Assembly (NCBI RefSeq): GCF_032121415.1
Contig: NZ_CP135079.1
Span: 5,952,001-6,016,000 of the forward strand
Source: Streptomyces parvus
Lineage (GTDB): Bacteria > Actinomycetota > Actinomycetes > Streptomycetales > Streptomycetaceae
Direction of reading: 5' to 3'
DNA length: 64,000 nt
Positions 8,865 through 17,338 of the stretch are shown one piece after another (the stretch's first letter is position 1; each line of letters begins with the position of its first letter). A program made the translations under genes and the position numbers. Below the pieces are notes generated by a model that was given only the letters and a program-made list of their open reading frames with translations, searched no databases and was not told where the DNA came from.

Positions 8865-10873
8865 GCGGGGACCTCCAGAGGGTCGAGCTTGTTCGCTTTC
8901 CGGATCTCGTCGACGATACGGCCGATGATCTCCGTGATGCCGAAGTCCTTCGGGGTGAAGACGGCGGCCACTCCGGCGTCGATGAGTGCGGTGGCGTCGG
9001 CCGGCGGGATGATGCCGCCCGCGATCACCGGGATGTCGGGCGCCCCGGCCTCGCGCAGCCGGTGCAGCACGTCGGGGACCAGCTCCGCGTGCGAGCCGGA
9101 CAGGATGGACAGGCCCACGCAGTGCACGTCCTCGGCGAGCGCCGCGTCGGTGATCTGCTCGGGGGTGAGCCGGATCCCCTGGTAGACCACCTCGAACCCG
9201 GCGTCCCTGGCCCGTACGGCGATCTGCTCGGCCCCGTTGGAGTGCCCGTCCAGGCCCGGCTTGCCGACCAGCAGACGCAGTCGCCCGACGCCCAGGTCGC
9301 CGGCGGTCCGGGTGACCTTCTCGCGGACCAGGGCGAGCGTGCTGCCCGGCTCCGCGGTGACCGCGACCGGGGCCGAGGAGACCCCGGTGGGCGCGCGGAA
9401 CTCGCCGAAGACGTCCCGCAGCGCCCAGGACCACTCGCCGGTGGTGACGCCCGCGCGGGCGCACTCGACGGTGGCCTCCATCATGTTCTCGGTGCCCGCG
9501 GCGGCCTTCTTCAGCGCGGCCAGTGCCTCCGAGGCCCGCGCCTCGTCGCGGTTGTCCCGCCACTCGTGCAGGGCCGCGACAACCCGGGCCTCGTTCTCGG
9601 GGTCGACGGTCATGATCGCGCCGTCGAGGTCGGAGGTGAGCGGGTTGGGCTCGGTGGACTCGTAGATGTTGACGCCGACGATCTTCTCGTCGCCCGCCTC
9701 GATCCGGGCCCGCCGGGCCGCGTGCGAGGAGACCAGCTCGGACTTGAGGTAGCCGGACTCGACGGCCGCCATCGCGCCGCCCATCTGCTGGATCCGGTCG
9801 ATCTCCGCCAGCGACTCCTCGACCAGGGCGTCCACCTTGGCCTCGACGACGTGCGAACCGGCGAAGATGTCCTCGTACTCCAGCAGGTCGCTCTCGTGCG
9901 CCAGCACCTGCTGGATCCGCAGCGACCACTGCTGGTCCCAGGGCCGGGGCAGCCCCAGCGCCTCGTTCCAGGCCGGCAGCTGCACCGCGCGGGCCCGGGC
10001 GTCCTTGGAGAGGGTGACGGCCAGCATCTCCAGCACGATGCGCTGGACGTTGTTCTCCGGCTGTGCCTCGGTGAGGCCGAGGGAGTTGACCTGCACGCCG
10101 TAGCGGAAGCGGCGCTGCTTCTCGTTCGTGATGCCGTACCGCTCGCGGGTGACGCGGTCCCAGATCCGGCCGAAGGCGCGCATCTTGCACATCTCCTCGA
10201 TGAAGCGGACGCCCGCGTTCACGAAGAACGAGATGCGGGCGACCACGTCACCGAACTTCTCCTCGGGCACCTGGCCCGAGTCGCGGACCGCGTCGAGCAC
10301 CGCGATGGCGGTCGACATGGCGTACGCGATCTCCTGGACCGGGGTGGCCCCCGCCTCCTGGAGGTGGTAACTGCAGATGTTGATCGGGTTCCACTTGGGG
10401 ATGCGGTTGACCGTGTACGTGATCATGTCCGTGGTCAGCCGCAGCGAGGGCACCGGCGGGAAGACGTGCGTCCCGCGTGAGAGGTACTCCTTCACGATGT
10501 CGTTCTGCGTCGTCCCCTGGAGCTTGGCCGTGTCGGCCCCCTGCTCCTCCGCGACCACCTGGTAGAGCGCCAGCAGCCACATGGCGGTCGCGTTGATCGT
10601 CATCGAGGTGTTCATCTGCTCCAGGGGGATGTCCTGGAACAGCCGCCGCATGTCACCGAGGTGCGAGACGGGAACACCGACGCGGCCCACCTCGCCGCGG
10701 GCGAGAATGTGGTCCGGGTCGTATCCGGTCTGCGTCGGCAGATCGAAGGCGACCGAGAGACCTGTCTGGCCCTTGGCGAGGTTGCGGCGGTACAGCTCGT
10801 TGGACGCCTCGGCGGTCGAGTGACCGGCGTACGTCCGCATGAGCCAGGGCCGGTCCTTCTGACGTTCGTTCAT
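8861..10873 (-). CDS. ecm: Ethylmalonyl-CoA mutase (MeaA-type, B12-dependent)
   Basis: 670 aa single-chain mutase. The N-terminal two-thirds is the methylmalonyl-CoA-mutase-like substrate barrel, with RTYAGHSTAEASNELYRRN and LSVAFDLPTQTGYDPDH. The last about 135 residues form the cobalamin-binding domain, with the axial-histidine motif DGHSNG (D-x-H-x-x-G). It isomerises ethylmalonyl-CoA to methylsuccinyl-CoA with adenosylcobalamin. The older name meaA is also used for this gene. It follows ccr by 9 bp and overlaps mcl. The neighbouring ccr favours ethylmalonyl-CoA over methylmalonyl-CoA or isobutyryl-CoA as substrate. Confidence 0.92.
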   Translation of the reverse strand: MNERQKDRPWLMRTYAGHSTAEASNELYRRNLAKGQTGLSVAFDLPTQTGYDPDHILARGEVGRVGVPVSHLGDMRRLFQDIPLEQMNTSMTINATAMWLLALYQVVAEEQGADTAKLQGTTQNDIVKEYLSRGTHVFPPVPSLRLTTDMITYTVNRIPKWNPINICSYHLQEAGATPVQEIAYAMSTAIAVLDAVRDSGQVPEEKFGDVVARISFFVNAGVRFIEEMCKMRAFGRIWDRVTRERYGITNEKQRRFRYGVQVNSLGLTEAQPENNVQRIVLEMLAVTLSKDARARAVQLPAWNEALGLPRPWDQQWSLRIQQVLAHESDLLEYEDIFAGSHVVEAKVDALVEESLAEIDRIQQMGGAMAAVESGYLKSELVSSHAARRARIEAGDEKIVGVNIYESTEPNPLTSDLDGAIMTVDPENEARVVAALHEWRDNRDEARASEALAALKKAAAGTENMMEATVECARAGVTTGEWSWALRDVFGEFRAPTGVSSAPVAVTAEPGSTLALVREKVTRTAGDLGVGRLRLLVGKPGLDGHSNGAEQIAVRARDAGFEVVYQGIRLTPEQITDAALAEDVHCVGLSILSGSHAELVPDVLHRLREAGAPDIPVIAGGIIPPADATALIDAGVAAVFTPKDFGITEIIGRIVDEIRKANKLDPLEVPA

Positions 10874-10882
10874 CGGGGAACC

Positions 10883-12220
10883 TCAGACGTTGCGGAAGCG
10901 GTTGATGGCGTCGATGTGCTGCTCGCGCATTTCCTGGTCGCGCACGCCCAGACCCTCGCGGGGGGCCAGGGCGAGGACGCCGACCTTGCCCTGGTGCAGA
11001 TTGCGGTGGACGTCGTACGCCGCCTGCCCGGTGTCCTCCAGGGAGTACGTCTTGGAGAGCGTCGGGTGGATCTTGCCCTTGGCGATGAGGCGGTTGGCCT
11101 CCCAGGCCTCGCGGTAGTTGGCGAAGTGGGAGCCGATGATGCGCTTGAGGGACATCCACAGGTAGCGGTTGTCGTACTCGTGCATGTAGCCCGAGGTGGA
11201 GGCGCAGGTGGTGATCGTGCCGCCCTTGCGGGTGACGTAGACCGAGGCGCCGAAGGTCTCGCGGCCCGGGTGCTCGAAGACGATGTCGATGTCCTCGCCT
11301 CCGGTGAACTCGCGGATGCGCTTGCCGAAGCGCTTCCACTCCTTCGGGTCCTGGGTGCGCTCGTCCTTCCAGAACTTGTAGCCCTCGGCGTTGCGGTCGA
11401 TGACCGCGTCGGCGCCCATGGCCCGGCAGATCTCGGCCTTCTCCGGGGAGGAGACGACACAGATCGGGTTGGCACCGCCGGCCAGCGCGAACTGGGTGGC
11501 GTAGGAGCCGAGCCCGCCGCTGGCGCCCCAGATCAGCACGTTGTCGCCCTGCTTCATGCCGGCGCCGTTGCGCGAGACGAGCTGGCGGTACGCGGTCGAG
11601 TTGACCAGGCCCGGGGCTGCGGCCTCCTCCCAGCTGAGGTGCTGGGGCTTGGGCATCAGCTGGTTGGACTTGACGAGTGCGATCTCCGCCAGGCCGCCGA
11701 AGTTCGTCTCGAAGCCCCAGATGCGCTGCTCGGGGTCGAGCATCGTGTCGTTGTGGCCGTCGGAGGACTCCAGCTCGACCGACAGGCAGTGCGCGACGAC
11801 CTCGTCGCCCGGGTTCCAGGCGTTCACGCCGGGGCCGGTGCGCAGGACGACGCCCGCCAGGTCGGAGCCGATGACGTGGTACGGCAGGTCGTGGCGCTTG
11901 GTGAGCTCGCTGAGCTTGCCGTAGCGCTCCAGGAAGCTGAACGTCGAGACCGGCTCGAAGATCGACGTCCAGACGGAGTTGTAGTTCACCGAGCTGGCCA
12001 TCACGGCGACGAGGGCCTCACCGGGGCCGAGTTCGGGGACCGGGACGTCGTCGAGGTGGATCGACTTACGGGGGTCCTTGTCGCGGGTCGCGAGACCGGC
12101 GAACATCTCCGCCTCGTCCTTGTGCACGGTGACCGCGCGGTAGGACTCGGGGAGGGACAGGGCCGCGAAGTCCGCGGCCGTGCTGTCCTGCGACTGAATC
12201 GCGTCCAGGATTTCCTTCAC
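10883..12220 (-). CDS. ccr: Crotonyl-CoA carboxylase/reductase
   Basis: 445 aa zinc-free medium-chain dehydrogenase. It reductively carboxylates crotonyl-CoA to ethylmalonyl-CoA with NADPH and CO2, the committed step of the pathway and a source of ethylmalonyl extender units for polyketides. The N-terminal GroES-like half has the family segment SSVNYNSVWTSIFEPVSTF. The nucleotide-binding half has WGASGGLGSYATQFALAGG. The start is GTG at 12220 with GGAGG 7 nt upstream. It heads a five-gene leftward operon (ccr, ecm, mcl, mch, mcd). A good promoter is predicted about 230 bp upstream. Confidence 0.95.
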   Translation of the reverse strand: MKEILDAIQSQDSTAADFAALSLPESYRAVTVHKDEAEMFAGLATRDKDPRKSIHLDDVPVPELGPGEALVAVMASSVNYNSVWTSIFEPVSTFSFLERYGKLSELTKRHDLPYHVIGSDLAGVVLRTGPGVNAWNPGDEVVAHCLSVELESSDGHNDTMLDPEQRIWGFETNFGGLAEIALVKSNQLMPKPQHLSWEEAAAPGLVNSTAYRQLVSRNGAGMKQGDNVLIWGASGGLGSYATQFALAGGANPICVVSSPEKAEICRAMGADAVIDRNAEGYKFWKDERTQDPKEWKRFGKRIREFTGGEDIDIVFEHPGRETFGASVYVTRKGGTITTCASTSGYMHEYDNRYLWMSLKRIIGSHFANYREAWEANRLIAKGKIHPTLSKTYSLEDTGQAAYDVHRNLHQGKVGVLALAPREGLGVRDQEMREQHIDAINRFRNV

Positions 12221-12574
12221 GGTGTTGCCTCCGGTGATGCGGCGTCGAGGGAACGCTTGAGGGGCCCTGCTGGCAGGGGGAGCGGTGCGGTGTGGAGGTG
12301 TTGCCGTCGGTTCGGCAGGTGGAGCTGGCTTTGCTCGGTGGAGCAGAAGGTGCCTGTGACGCAGGCGTCCGGGCGCGCAGCACGGTGGTTGCGGGGACAG
12401 CCGGCGTACGTGTGAGTTCTCAGCACGCCGGCCGCCCGGACACCTTCAACGTATGGCACTCCGTGACACCTGACAAGGCACCCAGTGCCAACAATTTCTC
12501 TCACTTGTCATCTCGTGGGCACGCATGAGCAACACGATGGGTGTTACGAGACGTTCTGTCCTGCTGGCTGGCGG
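12221..12574. other. ccr leader and promoter region without a gene
   Basis: 354 bp between ccr and the GNAT gene, both leftward. I see no coding sequence. The region holds the ccr ribosome site, a leader of about 220 nt, the predicted ccr promoter, and an inverted repeat (TGACAAG at 12471-12477, CTTGTCA at 12504-12510) that includes the -35 box and could be a regulator site. Confidence 0.5.
12448..12476 (-). promoter_or_regulatory. Predicted ccr promoter (HrdB-like)
   Basis: Read on the minus strand: -35 TTGTCA (12476-12471), a 17-bp spacer, and -10 TACGTT (12453-12448). Transcription would start near 12441, leaving a leader of about 220 nt before the GTG at 12220. Confidence 0.5.
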
Positions 12575-13366
12575 TTACCGGCCCGCCCGATACACATACG
12601 GCGTCGTCGTGCCGAGCGCCGTGAAGCCGAGCCGGGCCAGGATCGGGGCCGACATGTCGCTCGCGTCGACCTGGAGGTAGCGGTAGCCGCGCTCGGCGGC
12701 GATCCGTGCCCGGTACGCCACCAGCGCCCGGTAGATGCCCTTCCCCCGCCACTCGGCGACGGTCCCGCCGCCCCAGAGGCCCGCGAAGTCCGTCCCCGGG
12801 TACAGCTCCATACGGGCTGAGCTGACCGGCTCCCCGTCCGCCAGGACGACGAGCGCCACGAAATCCTCGGGGGCCTCCGCCAGCCGCCTCACGACCTGGT
12901 GCAGCAGCCGGGCCCCGTCCGCGCCGAACGCCCGCTCGTGGGCCAGCGCCATCAGCTCCGCCCCCGCCGCGTCCGCCACGGGGCACAGCGTGACGCCCTC
13001 GGGCAGGGCGACCGGCCCGGCCAGCGGCTCCGCCGGGGCCACCAGCAGGGTTTCCGGCGGCTCCGGGACGAACCCGGCCGCCCGCAGCCGGTCGCCCAGG
13101 TCGGCCGGCCCGTCGTGCGCGTACAGCTTCCACTCGAACTCCGGGAGGCCGAGCACCGCGCAGTGCCCGAGCTGGGCCGCGATCGCCGCGTCGGCCCCCT
13201 CCGCGTCCAGGTCCGGGGACGACCAGACGACCCCGTTCCAGTCGTCGGGGCCGCCCACCCGGCGCACGACGGGGCCGTCGCGCTCGACCCGGACACCGGG
13301 GCCGTCGGGACGGGCGTGCTCGCGCATGGTGCGGTCGTACAGGGCGCGGATCTCCACAGGTCGCAT
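12575..13366 (-). CDS. GNAT-family N-acetyltransferase
   Basis: 263 aa. The C-terminal half (about 125-260) is a GNAT domain: VALVVLADGEPVSSARMELYPG leads into the acetyl-CoA-binding loop region GGTVAEWRGKGIYRALV (V/I-x-x-x-x-R-G-x-G-x-A type). It closes with YLQVDASDMSAPILARLGF. The N-terminal half, beginning VEIRALYDR, is a poorly conserved extension common in streptomycete members. The acceptor is unknown. The ATG at 13366 has GAGGTG upstream. It is separated from ccr by 354 bp, so it is probably not part of that operon. Confidence 0.85.
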   Translation of the reverse strand: MRPVEIRALYDRTMREHARPDGPGVRVERDGPVVRRVGGPDDWNGVVWSSPDLDAEGADAAIAAQLGHCAVLGLPEFEWKLYAHDGPADLGDRLRAAGFVPEPPETLLVAPAEPLAGPVALPEGVTLCPVADAAGAELMALAHERAFGADGARLLHQVVRRLAEAPEDFVALVVLADGEPVSSARMELYPGTDFAGLWGGGTVAEWRGKGIYRALVAYRARIAAERGYRYLQVDASDMSAPILARLGFTALGTTTPYVYRAGR

Positions 13367-13521
13367 CCGCGCACCTCAGCACAGCGGTGTGCCGGGGAAC
13401 CACCGGATTTCGCCCGCCGCCGCGCCGGACGCCCCGCCGCGCGCGTCGAAAGCGCCGCGCGGGGCACATGGTCCGACAACAAGTGATCTTGGAACGACGA
13501 AGAAGCAGGGGTGGGCCACCG

Positions 13522-14328
13522 ATGGCGATACCGATCCGCCGCCGACGGAGCGACCGGCAGGGGCGCGCCCCGTTCGACCTCCGGCGCACCACGTTCGGCT
13601 TCGCTCTGATCGCGCTGATCGTCGCGGGCGGCGGGATGGCGCTGCGGGCGGCCTGGGAGAGCGCCGTCCGCCACCCCGTACCCGCCGTGCTTCTGGCCCT
13701 TCCGCTGCTGGCCGCCGCCGTCGTGGTGCTGCGCCGCCGTCGGCGGGCCCGGCGGGTCGCGCGGACCGTGGCCGGCGCGGCGTACGGCATCGTCGACGCC
13801 GGCCTCGCGGAGCTGGACGCCGCGGAGGCCGCACGCGCCGAGGCCCGCCTCGCGCCCCCGGAGCCGGCCGGCCACCCCGTCGACTACACGCGACTGGACC
13901 CGTACGCCTTCGAAGAGGCCATCGCCGAACTCTGCCGCCGCGACGGCTGCTCGGACGCCGAGGTGGTGGGCGGCGCGGGCGACCTGGGCGCCGATGTGCT
14001 GGGCACCACCCCGGACGGCCGCCGCCTGGTCGTCCAGTGCAAGCGCTACGGTCCGGAGAACCGGGCCGGTTCCCAGGACCTCCAGCGCTTCGGCGGCACC
14101 TGCTACGCGGTGCACGAGGCGGATGTCGCGCTCGTCGTCTCCACCGGCGGCTTCACCGAACCCGCGCTCGACTACGCCGAGCAGTGCGCCATCCTCTGTT
14201 ACGGCCCCGAGGAGCTCGCGGCCTGGAGCGAGGGCGGCGCCCCGCCGCCCTGGGAGGCGACGGCGGTCCCCGCCGAGCGGGAGGTGCGGCTCAGCGGTCC
14301 TTCAGCGCCTGCTGGATCGTCCGCATGA
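13522..14328 (+). CDS. Membrane-anchored Mrr-like restriction endonuclease-fold protein
   Basis: 268 aa from the ATG at 13522; an in-frame ATG at 13468 is the alternative start, and neither has a strong ribosome site. After a basic N-terminus there are two hydrophobic segments (about 22-40 and 52-72), then a soluble domain from about residue 115. That domain has the Mrr/PD-(D/E)xK nuclease pattern: FEEAIAELCRR, then GDLGADVLG and VVQCKRYG, giving the acidic residue and the QxK pair. In this family the nuclease may act on foreign or modified DNA. Membrane anchoring is a common actinobacterial variant of unknown purpose. Its 3' end overlaps the convergent TetR gene by 38 bp. Confidence 0.75.
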   Translation: MAIPIRRRRSDRQGRAPFDLRRTTFGFALIALIVAGGGMALRAAWESAVRHPVPAVLLALPLLAAAVVVLRRRRRARRVARTVAGAAYGIVDAGLAELDAAEAARAEARLAPPEPAGHPVDYTRLDPYAFEEAIAELCRRDGCSDAEVVGGAGDLGADVLGTTPDGRRLVVQCKRYGPENRAGSQDLQRFGGTCYAVHEADVALVVSTGGFTEPALDYAEQCAILCYGPEELAAWSEGGAPPPWEATAVPAEREVRLSGPSAPAGSSA

Positions 14329-15106
14329 CCTCGTCCAGCGGGGCATCCGTACGCGCCACCGCGACGAGCACCTCGCCGTCCGCGGTCACCGAAGCGGCCG
14401 GGGCGCGCTCGGGCTCGGCCTGGGCGGTCCGGCCGGCCCCGATACCCGAGCCGAAGGTGTCGCGCACGATGGCGAAGGCCCGGTCGAGCTGCGCCTCCAC
14501 ATCGCCCTGGCCGCCCGCCCGCAGCCAGCGGCGCAGCACATGGTTGTGCGCGGTGACGACGGCGGACGCGGCGACCTCAGCGAGCAGCGGGTCGTCGTTG
14601 CCGACATGGTGGTCGCGCTCGTCGAAGTGGCCCAGGAGATAACGGGTGAACAGCCGCTCGTAGCGGGCCACCGACGCGATCTCGGCCTCCCGGAGGGTCG
14701 GCACTTCGCGGGTGAGCTTGTAACGGGCCACGGAGACGGCGGGCTTGGCCGCGTACATCTTCATGACTTCCTTGATGCCCCGGCAGACGGTGTCGAGCGG
14801 GTGCTCGTGCGCGGGAGCGGCGTTCAGGACGGCCTCGGCCCTGACGAGGGTGTCGTCGTGGTCCGGGAAGATGGCCTCTTCCTTGGAGCGGAAGTGGCGG
14901 AAGAAGGTCCGGCGGGCCACGCCCGCGGCGCCCGCGATCTCGTCGACGGTCGTCGCCTCGTAGCCCTTCGTGGCGAAGAGTTCCATCGCGGCGGCGGCCA
15001 GTTCGCGGCGCATCTTGAGCCGTTGGGCGGCCGCACGCGTTCCCGCGGTGGTCTCCGGGGCGTCGGTCGCGGCGGTGGCACGGGGTGACTTGGCGGGCTG
15101 GGACAT
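14291..15106 (-). CDS. TetR-family transcriptional regulator
   Basis: 271 aa from the ATG at 15106; a longer frame to 15211 adds an unlikely extension. The DNA-binding part is at about 30-80: LKMRRELAAAAMELFATKGYEATTVDEIAGAAGVARRTFF in shorter pieces shows the helix-turn-helix, with RRTFFRHFRSKEE as the recognition region. The C-terminal ligand domain is about 180 aa and resembles regulators of acyl-CoA metabolism. It lies 91 bp downstream of the 3-hydroxyacyl-CoA dehydrogenase gene on the same strand, so it may be co-transcribed and regulate that gene and perhaps the ccr operon. Targets are inferred from position only. Confidence 0.87.
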   Translation of the reverse strand: MSQPAKSPRATAATDAPETTAGTRAAAQRLKMRRELAAAAMELFATKGYEATTVDEIAGAAGVARRTFFRHFRSKEEAIFPDHDDTLVRAEAVLNAAPAHEHPLDTVCRGIKEVMKMYAAKPAVSVARYKLTREVPTLREAEIASVARYERLFTRYLLGHFDERDHHVGNDDPLLAEVAASAVVTAHNHVLRRWLRAGGQGDVEAQLDRAFAIVRDTFGSGIGAGRTAQAEPERAPAASVTADGEVLVAVARTDAPLDEVMRTIQQALKDR

Positions 15107-15197
15107 GGCATGAACGTAACCCATCGGTGCAGGAGAGCGCGCCTGCGGGGGCGGGCCGCCGGAGGGTCCCAGCAGCCCGCCCCACCCGGCTCCCGGG

Positions 15198-16979
15198 TCA
15201 GCGACGGGCATATTCGCGGAAGCCGCGCCCCGTCTTGCGACCGAGGCAGCCCGCGGCGACCAGGTGCTCCAGCAGCGGCGCGGGTGCCAGGCCCGGGTCG
15301 CGGAACTCCCGGTGCAGCACCTTCTCGATGGCCAGCGAGACGTCCAGGCCGACCACGTCGAGCAGTTCGAACGGGCCCATCGGGTAGCCGCCGCCCAGCT
15401 TCATCGCCGCGTCGATGTCGTCCAGCGACGCGTAGTGCTGCTCGACCATCTTGATCGCGTTGTTGAGGTACGGGAACAGCAGCGCGTTCACGATGAAGCC
15501 GGCCCGGTCCCCGCAGTCCACCGGGTGCTTGCGGATCTTCGCGCAGACCGCGTGGACCGTGGCGTGCACGTCGTCGGCGGTCAGGACGGTGCGCACCACC
15601 TCGACCAGCTTCATCGCGGGCGCCGGGTTGAAGAAGTGCATCCCGATGACGTCCTCGGGGCGTGCGGTCGCCCGGGCGACCGCGACGACCGGCAGCGAGG
15701 AGGTGGTGGTGGCGAGCACCGCGCCGGGACGGCAGACCTTGTCCAGGGCGGCGAACAGCTGCTGCTTGATCTCCAGGTCCTCGGCGACCGCCTCGACGGC
15801 GAGGTCGACCTCGGCGAACGCGTCCAGTGAACCGGCCGCGGTGATCCGCGCCAGCGTCTCGTCCCGGGCCTCGGCGCTCAGCCGCCCCTTGGACACCGAG
15901 CGCTCCAGGGACTTCGCGATCCGCCCCTTGGCGAGGTCCGCCTTCTCCTGGGTCCTGGCCGCCAGCACCACGCCGTAACCGGCCTTCGCGAAGACCTCCG
16001 CGATCCCGGACGCCATGGTGCCGGAGCCCGCGACGCCCACCGACGCCACCGCGCGCCCCGCGCCCGGCTCGGCGCCGGCCGCCGGGGTCAGCGCGTCGGG
16101 CACCACGTCCTGGCCGCCGGGGGCGTCGTACGTGTAGAAGCCGCGCCCGGCCTTCCGTCCGGTCAGGCCCGCGCTGCTGAGCTGCCCGAGGACGGGGGCC
16201 GGGGCGTGCAGCCGGTCGTGGGACTCGGCGTACATGGCCTCCAGGACCGTACGCGCGGTGTCGATACCGATCAGGTCCAGCAGGGCGAGCGGGCCCATCG
16301 GCAGCCCGCAGCCCAGCTTCATCGCCGCGTCGATGTCCTCGCGGGAGGCGTAGTTCGCCTCGTACATCGCGGCGGCCTGGTTGAGGTAGCCGAAGAGCAG
16401 CCCGTCCGCGACGAACCCCGGCCGGTCGCCGACCGCGACGGGCTCCTTGCCCAGCTCCCGGGCCAGCTTGGTGACCGTCTCGACGGCGGGCGGCGCGGTC
16501 AGCACCGACGAGACCACCTCGACCAGCTTCATCGCGGGCGCCGGGTTGAAGAAGTGCAGGCCGAGCACGCGCTCGGGGCGCTGCGACTCGGCGGCCAGCC
16601 GGGTCACCGACAGGGCGTTGGTACCGGTGGCCAGGACCGTGGTGGGGGAGACGATCGCGTCCAGCTCCCGGAACACCTGCTGCTTGATCTCGTACGACTC
16701 CGGCACCACCTCGATGACCAGCTCGGCATCGGCGGCGGCCTGGAGCGTGTCCGCGGTACGGAACCGGGCGAGCGCGGCGGACCGCTCCTCCTCGGTGATC
16801 CGCCCGCGGCCCACGGCCCGTGCGGTGGACGCTTCGAGGGAGGCGACGGACCCGAGGGCGGCCGCCTCGCTGATGTCGATGCCGATGACCTCGCGGCCCG
16901 CCAGGGCCAGGACCTCGGCGATGCCGGTGCCCATGGTGCCGAGGCCGACGACGGCGATGGTGGAGAGAGGGGTGTCCAT
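15198..16979 (-). CDS. 3-hydroxyacyl-CoA (3-hydroxybutyryl-CoA) dehydrogenase, tandem two-copy protein
   Basis: 593 aa from the ATG at 16979 (GGAG 7 nt upstream). The protein is two complete dehydrogenase units in a row, about 1-290 and 305-593. Each has an NAD-binding glycine motif (GLGTMGTG; GSGTMASG), the catalytic-His segment LHFFNP or MHFFNPAPAMKLVEVV, and a C-terminal helical domain ending in GRKAGRGFYTY or GRKTGRGFREY. The reaction interconverts acetoacetyl-CoA and 3-hydroxybutyryl-CoA with NAD(P), feeding crotonyl-CoA to the neighbouring ccr pathway. The usual enzyme is a single unit of about 285 aa, so this is an internal duplication or fusion with both sites apparently intact. Confidence 0.9.
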   Translation of the reverse strand: MDTPLSTIAVVGLGTMGTGIAEVLALAGREVIGIDISEAAALGSVASLEASTARAVGRGRITEEERSAALARFRTADTLQAAADAELVIEVVPESYEIKQQVFRELDAIVSPTTVLATGTNALSVTRLAAESQRPERVLGLHFFNPAPAMKLVEVVSSVLTAPPAVETVTKLARELGKEPVAVGDRPGFVADGLLFGYLNQAAAMYEANYASREDIDAAMKLGCGLPMGPLALLDLIGIDTARTVLEAMYAESHDRLHAPAPVLGQLSSAGLTGRKAGRGFYTYDAPGGQDVVPDALTPAAGAEPGAGRAVASVGVAGSGTMASGIAEVFAKAGYGVVLAARTQEKADLAKGRIAKSLERSVSKGRLSAEARDETLARITAAGSLDAFAEVDLAVEAVAEDLEIKQQLFAALDKVCRPGAVLATTTSSLPVVAVARATARPEDVIGMHFFNPAPAMKLVEVVRTVLTADDVHATVHAVCAKIRKHPVDCGDRAGFIVNALLFPYLNNAIKMVEQHYASLDDIDAAMKLGGGYPMGPFELLDVVGLDVSLAIEKVLHREFRDPGLAPAPLLEHLVAAGCLGRKTGRGFREYARR

Positions 16980-17338
16980 CACGGGACTCCAGGGTGAGTG
17001 ACGACTGTGGGAGCACAGCGCGCGCGGCGATGAGGGAGCGGCGCGCGGCGTACGGAAGCTGCGTGTCGTGGAGCACGGGGCCGAGGCGCGAAGAGCGCGC
17101 GCCCGGCCGTGAGGGGTGACGGACTCTGTCCCGGAGCCGCGTCGCACGTAAAGCCGAACCGACAAGCACTCCGGGTGGCTGCGTCACCAGGCCACCGGAG
17201 CCTGCGGGGAGTGTGCCCCGCTCAGATGAGATTAACCGGCGAGTAACGAGCGCGCCACCCCTGGGTTCGTGTGCCCTGGACCACACGGGCTCGACCATCG
17301 CGCCCGCACGGAGTGTGTCCGTCGATAGGCTGAACGTC
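16980..17338. other. Divergent intergenic region without a gene
   Basis: 359 bp between the leftward dehydrogenase and the rightward HEAT-repeat gene. No coding potential stands out. It must hold both promoters. A TetR-operator-like sequence TTAACCGGCGAGTAA lies at about 17231-17245, and a -10 box for the HEAT gene lies at 17326-17331. Confidence 0.4.
17326..17331 (+). promoter_or_regulatory. -10 box of a probable leaderless promoter
   Basis: TAGGCT lies 7 nt before the ATG at 17339, and there is no Shine-Dalgarno sequence. Transcription would start at or next to the start codon. Confidence 0.45.

Noticed and set aside
9062..12415. Long plus-strand frames opposite the mutase and ccr genes
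   Set aside because: They are antisense shadows of well-conserved enzymes, rich in Val/Arg/Asp/Gly, with no recognisable fold.
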